Below are positions 55,640 through 63,265 of a stretch of DNA of 64,000 bases, one piece after another (position 1 is the first letter of the stretch; every line of letters starts with the position of its first letter). The notes below the pieces were generated by a model, which was not told where the DNA came from, ran no database searches, and saw only the letters and a list, made by a program, of their open reading frames with translations. The DNA comes from an uncultured Pelagibacteraceae bacterium. Lineage in GTDB: Bacteria > Pseudomonadota > Alphaproteobacteria > Pelagibacterales > Pelagibacteraceae. Location: positions 1 to 64,000 of the forward strand of contig CACCIO010000004.1 of assembly GCA_902546085.1 (NCBI GenBank). Reading direction: 5' to 3'. Made by a program: the position numbers and the translations under genes.

Positions 55640-56692
55640 ATGAGTAAATTAATAAAATCATTTTTTTCATTATTATTCTTGATTAGTTTTACTGCGTCAG
55701 TTTCGGCTGCAGATTATAACTTAAGAATGACAATGAACTCTAATGATCAAGATGAAGATTATGATGGTGCTGTAGTATTTAAAAACTACGTTGAAGCAGC
55801 TTCAAATGGAAAAATAGCTGTAGAGTTATTTGTAGGTACTCAGTTATGTTCAAAAGGTGCTGAGTGTTTACAAGGTGTATCTGATGGAAGTATAGATATT
55901 TACATTTCTACTTCTGGAGGTGCTGCAGGTGTATTTCCATATGTTCAAGTTTTAGATTTACCTTATCTAATGGCTGATGACAGAATTGCTGAAGATGTAA
56001 TGCAAGGTGATTTTGTAAGAACCATGAGAAAAATGGCTCTAAAAGATTCTAACGATTCAATTAGATTGATGACAATTGGAAACACGGGAGGATGGAGAAA
56101 TTTTGCTAATACAAAAAGAAGAATTGCAAATCCGTCTGACATGAAAGGTTTAAAAATCAGAACAGTTGTAGCTGATTTACCTCAGGAACTTGTAAGAGCA
56201 TTGGGTGCATCTCCAACTCCTATTCCATGGCCTGAATTATTTACATCATTTCAAACTGGTGTAGTTGAAGGTTCTAAAAATGGAATTACTGACATTATGA
56301 ACATGAAGTTTCCTGATGCAGGTCTAAAATATGTTACTTTAGATGGTCACGCATACATGGGAGCATTATGGTGGATGAATAATGCAAAATATGAGTCAAT
56401 GTCACCAGATCTTAAAAAAGTAGTAACCGATGGTTTCTATGCTTTGCAGCAAGCAACTTTTGCTTCTCCTAAAAGAAAATCAATTAAAGCTTATGAGGAT
56501 TTTGTAGCTGGTGGAGGAGATTTATATGTTCCTACGCCTGATCAAAAAGCTAGTTTTAAAAAAGAAGCTAGCCCAGTGTATGATTGGTTTAAAGCTAATG
56601 TTAAAGGTGGAAAAGAAATTTTCAACGCTTTAACTAAAGCAGTAGCTAAAGCAGAGAAAAAAGCATCGAGCGCATACAAAAAAGATTTGTAA
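55640..56692 (+). CDS. dctP: TRAP transporter substrate-binding protein (DctP)
   Basis: The ~350-aa periplasmic binder has a signal peptide (LIKSFFSLLFLISFTASVSA) and the DctP-fold blocks LRMTMNSNDQDEDYDGA, DLPYLMADDR, NTGGWRNFANTKRRI, KGLKIRTV (with the carboxylate-binding Arg) and GASPTPIPWPELFTSFQTGVVEG (in parts). The track starts at 55607, but the ATG at 55640 has a GAGGGG SD and begins the signal peptide. The ligand is unknown. Confidence 0.94.
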   Translation: MSKLIKSFFSLLFLISFTASVSAADYNLRMTMNSNDQDEDYDGAVVFKNYVEAASNGKIAVELFVGTQLCSKGAECLQGVSDGSIDIYISTSGGAAGVFPYVQVLDLPYLMADDRIAEDVMQGDFVRTMRKMALKDSNDSIRLMTIGNTGGWRNFANTKRRIANPSDMKGLKIRTVVADLPQELVRALGASPTPIPWPELFTSFQTGVVEGSKNGITDIMNMKFPDAGLKYVTLDGHAYMGALWWMNNAKYESMSPDLKKVVTDGFYALQQATFASPKRKSIKAYEDFVAGGGDLYVPTPDQKASFKKEASPVYDWFKANVKGGKEIFNALTKAVAKAEKKASSAYKKDL

Positions 56693-56704
56693 TTTCAAAT
56701 TAAT

Positions 56705-56736
56705 ATAATGGGGCGGATTTTAGTTCGCCTCATTAT
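56705..56736. terminator. Hairpin between dctP and the convergent Sel1 gene
   Basis: ATAATGGGGCG / CGCCTCATTAT pair with one G-T wobble, and the stem extends inward by A-T and a wobble to a 6-nt loop. It overlaps the Sel1-gene stop codon. No clear U-tract is seen on either strand, so it may protect mRNA 3' ends of both genes or act as a weak bidirectional terminator. Confidence 0.6.
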
Positions 56737-57203
56737 CTAAAAGGATATATCCAAGATTTATAATCTTTTATGAGAATATGAGCTTTTTCAATTTGTTCAG
56801 GAGTCATTTTTTTTATAACTTCTTCTTGAGAAATTGCAGCATCAGGATCTCCACCAATAGCAGACAAGCCATACCACATATAAGCTCTAACAAGATCAGG
56901 AGCTGGAAGTCCTCTACCAATTTCATAATACCACCCAACACCAGATTGAGCCCCAGGGTGACCTTTCATAGAAGATCTGAGATACCATTCAAAAGCTCTA
57001 ACATCATCTCTTTCAACACCAAGACCCATAGCGTACATAATTCCAATAAGCTCTTCAGCATCAGCATTACCAGATCTAGCTGCTGGCATAAGTTCTTCCA
57101 TAGCTTCTTCAAATTTTCCTTCTTCCATCAAATCTCGAGCATTTTCTATTTCTGCAAAAACTATGGATGGAATAAACAAAAGTATAAAAAGATATTTAAT
57201 CAT
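56733..57203 (-). CDS. Sel1-repeat (TPR-like) secreted protein
   Basis: The 156-aa protein has a signal peptide (IKYLFILLFIPSIVFA) and Sel1-like repeats: AARSGNADAEELIGIMYAMGLGVERD, then RSSMKGHPGAQSGVGWYYE and YGLSAIGGDPDAA (all in parts). Sel1 repeats mediate protein-protein contacts. It is head-to-head with the di-heme peroxidase gene, their starts overlapping by about 12 nt. Partner unknown. Confidence 0.88.
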   Translation of the reverse strand: MIKYLFILLFIPSIVFAEIENARDLMEEGKFEEAMEELMPAARSGNADAEELIGIMYAMGLGVERDDVRAFEWYLRSSMKGHPGAQSGVGWYYEIGRGLPAPDLVRAYMWYGLSAIGGDPDAAISQEEVIKKMTPEQIEKAHILIKDYKSWIYPFR

Positions 57204-58541
57204 TTAAAAATAATAATATTTATAATTCCATTTTTAATTTCAGTAAATAAAACTTACGCAATTGAATTACCAAAACCGCTGGCTATTGATGATTTTCATG
57301 AAGTTGATATGAAACAAGTAAAAATAGGTAGACTTTTATTTCATGATAAAATTTTGTCTGCAAATCGAAACATTGCATGTGCAACCTGCCATAGTCATGA
57401 TCTAGGTGGTTCAGATGGACTCTCGTTAGGTATTGGTGAAGGAGGTCAAGGTATAGGACTAGAGAGAACTGCAGGTGAGGGTGATAATAAAATAAAAAAA
57501 CGAATTCCAAGAAATGCTTTAGCTTTATGGAATTTAGGATTTAAAGATATAACTACCTTGTTACATGATGGAAGAGTTACTAAATCGAATATATTTGGTA
57601 ACAGTTTTAATACACCTGCTCAAGAAGCTCTTCCTAAAGGACTTGATAATATAGTAGCAGTTCAAGCTTTATTTCCAATGACTAGACAGTTTGAGATGGC
57701 AGGAAATCCAGGTGAAAATGAAATTATAGGTTTGGTCTCAAAAGTTGGAAAAGACAGCATGAGAATTGATAGAGTTTGGCCTGTAATTACCCACAGGATT
57801 AGAGGAATTCCAGAATATGTTGAATTATTTAAAAATGCTTTTGATGATGTAAACAGCCCTCTAGATATAAACATTACACATATTGTTAATTCGATTGCTG
57901 CATTTGAAATTCATGAGTGGACATCTTTTGATTCTCCTTTTGATGAATATTTAAATGGAGATAAACAAGCTTTAACTTTAAAGCAAATAAATGGAATGAA
58001 TTTATTTTATGGAAAAGCAAACTGTAGTTCTTGTCATTCTGGATCTTTGTTGTCAGATCAAAAATTTCATTCAATAGGAATTCCTCAGTTTGGACCCGGA
58101 AGGACAAGGCCTTTTGATCCTTATGCTCGTGACGTTGGACGAATGGTCGAAACTGACAATATAAACGATATGTATAAATTTAAAACGCCAGCATTAAGAA
58201 ACGTTTCTTTAACAGCTCCTTACGGTCATAATGGTGCTTATCCAACTTTAAAATTAATAATTAAGCATCATTTAAATCCAATAAAAATGAATAAGAATTG
58301 GAAACCGGAATATGCAAATTTACCTAAGGCACCTTGGTTAGAGGAAATTGATTTTGTAACTTTTTCAGACAAAAGAGAACAAGACAGAATTCTATCAAGC
58401 ATTGATATTCAACCAGTAGAATTAAATGATAAAGAAATTGATCAACTTGTTTCTTTCCTCGAATCTTTAACAGGCAGAAGTGGAAATCAGAGACCGTTAG
58501 GTAAACCAGATAAAGTGCCAAGTGGGCTAAGTATTGATTAA
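57192..58541 (+). CDS. Di-heme cytochrome c peroxidase/MauG-family protein, start codon unusual
   Basis: Periplasmic di-heme enzyme with two CxxCH sites: IACATCHSHDLGG (~70) and ANCSSCHSGSLL (~280), plus APYGHNGAYPTL near 350. A signal peptide (FNHLKIIIFIIPFLISVNKTYA) is encoded, but no ATG, GTG or TTG is in frame with it; the track's start at 56778 lies far inside the antisense Sel1 gene. ATA at 57192 is the best-placed candidate, so the start is uncertain. It may reduce peroxide or modify a protein or substrate; at ~450 aa it is longer than classical CCP. Confidence 0.82.
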   Translation: MFNHLKIIIFIIPFLISVNKTYAIELPKPLAIDDFHEVDMKQVKIGRLLFHDKILSANRNIACATCHSHDLGGSDGLSLGIGEGGQGIGLERTAGEGDNKIKKRIPRNALALWNLGFKDITTLLHDGRVTKSNIFGNSFNTPAQEALPKGLDNIVAVQALFPMTRQFEMAGNPGENEIIGLVSKVGKDSMRIDRVWPVITHRIRGIPEYVELFKNAFDDVNSPLDINITHIVNSIAAFEIHEWTSFDSPFDEYLNGDKQALTLKQINGMNLFYGKANCSSCHSGSLLSDQKFHSIGIPQFGPGRTRPFDPYARDVGRMVETDNINDMYKFKTPALRNVSLTAPYGHNGAYPTLKLIIKHHLNPIKMNKNWKPEYANLPKAPWLEEIDFVTFSDKREQDRILSSIDIQPVELNDKEIDQLVSFLESLTGRSGNQRPLGKPDKVPSGLSID

Positions 58542-58571
58542 GTTTTTAAATTAAACTGATACAAACAGAAT

Positions 58572-59654
58572 ATGAAAAAAATAAAATATGGAATTATAGG
58601 AGCAGGAACAATGGCTCGAGAACATATTTTAAATATATCATTAATTGATAATGCTGAAGTAGTTGCACTTGCTGATCCTCATGAAGATTCATTAAATCAG
58701 TGTAAAGAAATTCTAAAAACAAAGGTTTCTTGTTTTAAAAATCATTTAGAAATGATTGAAAAAAATATTGTTGATGTATACTTGATTTCATCTCCTAACT
58801 TTACTCATATAGAAATCTTGAAAGATGTAATCAAAACTAAAAAACACATATTAGCGGAAAAACCATTATGCACTAATACAAAAGATTGTTTAGAAATAAA
58901 AAAACTTACAAAAGATTATCCTTCTGTATTTTGGACTGCGATGGAGTACAGATATATGCCACCAGTTTCAAAGTTTATAAATGAAATTCATAATAACAAA
59001 ATTGGTGATTTAAAAACTTTAACCATAAGGGAACATAGATTTCCTTTTTTAAAAAAAGTAAATAATTGGAATCGTTTTGAGGAAAATACTGGTGGTACAC
59101 TTGTTGAAAAATGCTGCCATTTCTTTGATTTAATGAGATTGATTATCCAAAGTAATCCACTAAGTGTTTATGCAAGTGGTAGTCAAGATGTTAACCATTT
59201 AGATGAAGTGTATAATGAAAAAAAACCAGACATTATTGATAATGCTTATGTGATTGTAAATTTTGAAAATGGAGCAAGAAGTTTACTTGAGCTTTGTATG
59301 TTCGCAGAAAATTCTGAAATGCAAGAAGAACTTGTAGCCACAGGAAATAAAGGAAAAATTGAAACTTCAGTTCCTTCTGATAATTCAGGCAAAGCCTCAT
59401 CAAATATAAGAATTGGACTAAGAGGTGGTAAAACACATATTGAAAATATTGAAGTAGATAAAAAAATTCTTGAGGCTGGCCACCATCATGGATCTACTTA
59501 CTATGAACATTTAGCTTTTTTGAAAGCTATTGAAAATAATTCAGATCCAGAAGTTTCATTAGAAGATGGTTTGATTGCAGTTGCTGTAGGAGAGGCTGCA
59601 GAGCAATCTATAAAACAAGGCCGATTAATAAATCTAGATGAAATAATTAGTTAA
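58572..59654 (+). CDS. Gfo/Idh/MocA family oxidoreductase
   Basis: The 360-aa NAD(P) enzyme has YGIIGAGTMAREHIL, the catalytic HILAEKPLCTNTKD (~95), VFWTAMEYRYMPPV and NTGGTLVEKCCHFFDLMRLI with the active-site His (~185). It is distinct from the iolG-like gene in this window. It follows the peroxidase by 30 bp and overlaps the convergent 2-hydroxyacid dehydrogenase by 8 nt. Probably oxidises a sugar, inositol or related polyol. Confidence 0.88.
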   Translation: MKKIKYGIIGAGTMAREHILNISLIDNAEVVALADPHEDSLNQCKEILKTKVSCFKNHLEMIEKNIVDVYLISSPNFTHIEILKDVIKTKKHILAEKPLCTNTKDCLEIKKLTKDYPSVFWTAMEYRYMPPVSKFINEIHNNKIGDLKTLTIREHRFPFLKKVNNWNRFEENTGGTLVEKCCHFFDLMRLIIQSNPLSVYASGSQDVNHLDEVYNEKKPDIIDNAYVIVNFENGARSLLELCMFAENSEMQEELVATGNKGKIETSVPSDNSGKASSNIRIGLRGGKTHIENIEVDKKILEAGHHHGSTYYEHLAFLKAIENNSDPEVSLEDGLIAVAVGEAAEQSIKQGRLINLDEIIS

Positions 59655-60579
59655 AAAAATCTGTAATTTTTTTAACTATATAATCACCTACCCTAATGTT
59701 TGACTCTGTTGTTACACCAGAAATATGAGGTGTTAATATACAATTCATACCCAGTTTTATTTTCTTATAAAACTCACTTTCTATTGGTTCTTTTTCAAAC
59801 ACGTCTAGAGCAAAGCCAGAAATATTATTTTTATTGTAAGCTTCAATTAAATCATTCTCATTTATAATTCCTCCTCTAGAGGTATTTATTATAATTGGTT
59901 TATTTTTCATTTGAGAAAATGATGATTTATTTATGATATTTTTGGTTTCATCTGTTAGAGGTAGGTGTATTGAAATGATATCTGATTTTTCAAATATTTC
60001 GTTTAAATTTGATAATTTAACATCAATTTCTTTATTATTTATTTCCTTAACATAAGGATCATAAACTAAAATCTTTAAACCATTTTTTGAAGAATACTCA
60101 GCAACCTTTTTTCCAATTGTGCCAAATCCAATTATTCCTAAATACTTTTGGTTTATTTCAAAGGATTTAATGGTTGTTCTTGGCCATTCACCCTTGACAG
60201 TTCCGTTATGAAACATTGGAATTTTTTTAATAAGAGACATTGACGAAGAAACAACATATTCAGCAACAGAATCTGCATTCATTCCTGTAGCTGGTTGAAC
60301 ATGAATATTTTTACTTTTGCAATATCCTGTATCAATATTGTCTAAACCAACACCCAACCTTCCAATAAATTTTAATTTTAATGCATTTTTTAAAATGTTT
60401 AAATTTACTTGAGTTTTATTTCTTACAATTAGACCATCGTAGTCTTTAATTATTCTTGTTATTTCATTTTCATTTTCAAATAATTTTTCATCGTATCTTA
60501 CATCAAATTTTTTATTTAAATGTTCAAAACTATTTTGATTAATGAATTCTGTAATTAAGATTTTTTTATTATTATTCAT
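59647..60579 (-). CDS. D-2-hydroxyacid dehydrogenase (second copy)
   Basis: The 310-aa protein has FIGRLGVGLDNIDTGY (~72), Rossmann GIIGFGTIGKKVAEY (~145), INTSRGGIINENDL (~232) and LTPHISGVTTESN with the catalytic His (~285). Same family as 52585-53550 but clearly divergent. It is 55 nt downstream of dhaK and may belong to the same transcript. Substrate unknown. Confidence 0.85.
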   Translation of the reverse strand: MNNNKKILITEFINQNSFEHLNKKFDVRYDEKLFENENEITRIIKDYDGLIVRNKTQVNLNILKNALKLKFIGRLGVGLDNIDTGYCKSKNIHVQPATGMNADSVAEYVVSSSMSLIKKIPMFHNGTVKGEWPRTTIKSFEINQKYLGIIGFGTIGKKVAEYSSKNGLKILVYDPYVKEINNKEIDVKLSNLNEIFEKSDIISIHLPLTDETKNIINKSSFSQMKNKPIIINTSRGGIINENDLIEAYNKNNISGFALDVFEKEPIESEFYKKIKLGMNCILTPHISGVTTESNIRVGDYIVKKITDFFN

Positions 60580-60634
60580 ATTTTTATTTAATTAAATGAT
60601 TTAATACGAATATTAACAAAAATAAAAATTATTT

Positions 60635-61627
60635 CTACATACCCCACCGCATAGCAGCAGTATGTACAGGTGCATCCCAATTTTTTAAAATTTCCTCATC
60701 ACATTTTAGAAGTGTTATTGATGCTCCTTGCATTTCAAGTGATGTACAATAATTACCAACTAAACTTCTTGTGATTTCAATTCCTTTAGATTTTAAAATT
60801 TCACAAGCATTATCGTATACTAAATATAATTCAGTTAGAGGAGTTCCACCCATACCATTTACAAATAGAAGCGTCTTTTCATTTTTTTGTGGTTTTAAAT
60901 CATCAATTATTGCTTCCAACATGTTATTTACTATTATTTTTGATGGTTGAATTTTTTCTCTCTTTCTCCCAGGTTCACCGTGTATACCTACTCCAAATTC
61001 CATTTCATCATTTCCAATATCAAAAGTTGGTTTGCCTGCAGCAGGAACTGTGCAACTAGTAAAAGCAACCCCCATGGTTCCTGAGTTTTTGTTTACTTTT
61101 TCACCGAGTTTTTTACATTCTTCTAAAGAACCTCCATTCTCAGCAAGTGATCCAACAATCTTTTCGACCAAAACTGTTGCGGCGACACCACGTCTTCCAG
61201 TTGTAAATGTTGAATCCTCAACGGCAACATCATCGTTAGTAATGATGCTATCATTTTTACCTGAGTACATTTCTGCACCCATTTGAAAATTCATAATATC
61301 TCCAGAATAATTTTTAACTATAAACAAAACACCAGCTCCGCTATCCACATGTTCAGCAGCTGCTTGCATTTGATCTGGAGTGGGTGCAGAAAAAACAAAA
61401 CCTGGACATGCTGCATCTAGCATTCCATGACCAACAAAACCACCGTGCATAGGTTCATGTCCACTTCCTCCACCTGAAACTAAAGACACTTTTCCTTCTT
61501 TAGTTTTTGTCTTTCTAGAAATAAAGTTTGGCTCAAAATTTACTTTGATTATATCATTATGCGCTTTACCAAATCCATTAAGACTTTCTTTTAAAAAATC
61601 ATCAACATTATTTATAAATTTTTTCAT
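60635..61627 (-). CDS. dhaK: Dihydroxyacetone kinase subunit DhaK
   Basis: Binds dihydroxyacetone covalently through a histidine. The 330-aa protein has SLVSGGGSGHEPMHGGFVG (~50), VLFIVKNYSGDIMNF (~100) and GVGIHGEPGRKREK with the substrate His (~217). All core motifs are intact. A perfect AGGAGG Shine-Dalgarno lies just before the ATG, overlapping the end of dhaL. Related kinases act on erythrulose or other ketoses, so the substrate is not certain. Confidence 0.93.
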   Translation of the reverse strand: MKKFINNVDDFLKESLNGFGKAHNDIIKVNFEPNFISRKTKTKEGKVSLVSGGGSGHEPMHGGFVGHGMLDAACPGFVFSAPTPDQMQAAAEHVDSGAGVLFIVKNYSGDIMNFQMGAEMYSGKNDSIITNDDVAVEDSTFTTGRRGVAATVLVEKIVGSLAENGGSLEECKKLGEKVNKNSGTMGVAFTSCTVPAAGKPTFDIGNDEMEFGVGIHGEPGRKREKIQPSKIIVNNMLEAIIDDLKPQKNEKTLLFVNGMGGTPLTELYLVYDNACEILKSKGIEITRSLVGNYCTSLEMQGASITLLKCDEEILKNWDAPVHTAAMRWGM

Positions 61628-61635
61628 ATTTCCTC

Positions 61636-62265
61636 CTATTTGTTAATTAGTGATTTGCATATTGTATCGATTATAAGTTGTGATGAACGAGCGCCTGGAT
61701 CTATATGACCTTTAGCACGTTCTCCTAAAAATGAAGCTCTACCTTTGGTAGCAAGCATGTCTTTAGTTGATAACATTCTGTCTTCAGCAATTTTTATTAT
61801 CTCACTTAACCCTTCTTTCATATTCGCATTACTACTTTTTAATTCATTAAGTTTTTCTGATACTGGAATTAAAACATCCATCATAGTTTTTTCTCCAACA
61901 TCTGCTTTTCCTCTTTCTTTCATTGCATTAATTCCTGTTATGACCATTTCACATGCTTTGTTAAAATCTATATTTTTATCTAGATCTGGTGTTTTAGCCA
62001 TAGACATGAAGAAAGTTCCAAACAAAGCTCCAGAGGAGCCACCTATACCTGACAAGACTTTCATAGCGATCATATTTAAACCTTTTTGTAAAGGTAAGTT
62101 TTTAATATCATTTTCAAGCTCAACAACTAACTTAAGACCTCTTTGCACATTAAATATGTGATCCCCATCTCCAATATTTTGATCTAGTGCTTCAATTTCT
62201 GCTGCATTTTCATCAATGACTATTTGAATATTTTTTGCTTGAGAAATTAAAAAACTAACGCTCAT
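61636..62265 (-). CDS. dhaL: Dihydroxyacetone kinase subunit DhaL
   Basis: Nucleotide-binding kinase subunit, 209 aa. It has ALDQNIGDGDHIFNVQRG with the Mg-binding aspartates (~28), SGIGGSSGALFGTFF (~72), GKADVGEKTMMDVL (~115) and GRASFLGERAKGHIDPGA (~180). No PTS-type DhaM gene is seen, so direct use of ATP is more likely. It overlaps the upstream ABC ATPase by 11 nt, tying kinase and transporter together. Confidence 0.93.
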   Translation of the reverse strand: MSVSFLISQAKNIQIVIDENAAEIEALDQNIGDGDHIFNVQRGLKLVVELENDIKNLPLQKGLNMIAMKVLSGIGGSSGALFGTFFMSMAKTPDLDKNIDFNKACEMVITGINAMKERGKADVGEKTMMDVLIPVSEKLNELKSSNANMKEGLSEIIKIAEDRMLSTKDMLATKGRASFLGERAKGHIDPGARSSQLIIDTICKSLINK

Positions 62266-63265
62266 ATATCCTTTGGTCTATGTTATCAAATTTTAAAACT
62301 TTATTTGTATTGAAGTCAAAATTAATTTTTTCATTAATTGATGATTTATAGCTACCCTGAATTGATGCCAATATTTCATTATCTTGAAAATTAATAGCCA
62401 CAACAGTCTCTGAACCTAAATTTTCTATAGAAATAACCCTTCCTTCGTATGGTCCGCCACCTAGCTCTATATTTTCTGGTCTAAGTCCAATTTTTGGTAT
62501 GTTGTTATCTAGTTTAAATAAAGAACCAGGTAAAATATTTATTTTTGGTGACCCCAATCTTTGGGATACATAAATTGAATTTGGATTTTCATAAATTTCT
62601 TCAGGAGTTCCAATTTGAACAATTTTGCCTTCTTTTAAAACTCCAATTTTATCTGCCAATGTTGTTGCTTCAGCCTGATCATGTGTAACATACAAAATAG
62701 TAGCGTTTAGATTTAATTGAATATTTTTTAATTCAACTCTAAGTGTTTCTCTAAGTTTAGCATCTAATGAAGATAATGGCTCATCCATTAAATAGATATT
62801 TGGTTTACGAACAAGAGCTCTACCAATAGCTACTCTTTGCATTTCTCCACCCGAAAGTTGAGTTGCTTTATTTTTTAATTTGTTTGTAATTTTGAGCATT
62901 TCAGCAATTTTCTCAACTTTATTTTTTATTTCTTGCTCAGGAAGTTTTCTCATCGGTGACCTTAATGGAAAAGCAAGATTTTCATAAACAGTATAATGAG
63001 GATAAAGAGAGTATTGTTGAAAAACAAAAGTCACATCTCTTGAAGCAGGTTGATCATGGGTTATATTTTCATCATTAAATAATACATCTCCAGAATCAAT
63101 TTTCTCTAAACCAGCTATACATCTAAGTGTTGTAGTTTTCCCAGCACCAGATGGACCTAGTAATACAAAAAATTGACCATCTTCAATTGTAAGATTTATA
63201 TCCTCCAAAGCTTTAATTTTTTTATTATAAGTTTTAAATAATTTTTTTAATTCTACTTTTGCCAT
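62255..63265 (-). CDS. ABC transporter ATP-binding protein (GlpT/UgpC type), second of a tandem
   Basis: The 336-aa ATPase has Walker A LGPSGAGKTTTLRC (~38), signature LSGGEMQRVAIGRAL (~135), Walker B IYLMDEPLSSLDAK and a C-terminal OB domain (GLRPENIEL). It overlaps its upstream paralogue by 1 nt. Two non-identical ATPases in tandem are characteristic of glycerol-type ABC importers (GlpS/GlpT); linkage to dhaKL supports a glycerol- or ketotriose/tetrose-like substrate. Confidence 0.88.
   Translation of the reverse strand: MAKVELKKLFKTYNKKIKALEDINLTIEDGQFFVLLGPSGAGKTTTLRCIAGLEKIDSGDVLFNDENITHDQPASRDVTFVFQQYSLYPHYTVYENLAFPLRSPMRKLPEQEIKNKVEKIAEMLKITNKLKNKATQLSGGEMQRVAIGRALVRKPNIYLMDEPLSSLDAKLRETLRVELKNIQLNLNATILYVTHDQAEATTLADKIGVLKEGKIVQIGTPEEIYENPNSIYVSQRLGSPKINILPGSLFKLDNNIPKIGLRPENIELGGGPYEGRVISIENLGSETVVAINFQDNEILASIQGSYKSSINEKINFDFNTNKVLKFDNIDQRIYER

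Noticed and set aside
56778-57191. N-terminal 138 residues of the track ORF 56778-58541
   Set aside because: They are the antisense of the Sel1-repeat gene and look like random Ser/Lys/Phe-rich sequence; the real peroxidase begins at the signal peptide near 57192.
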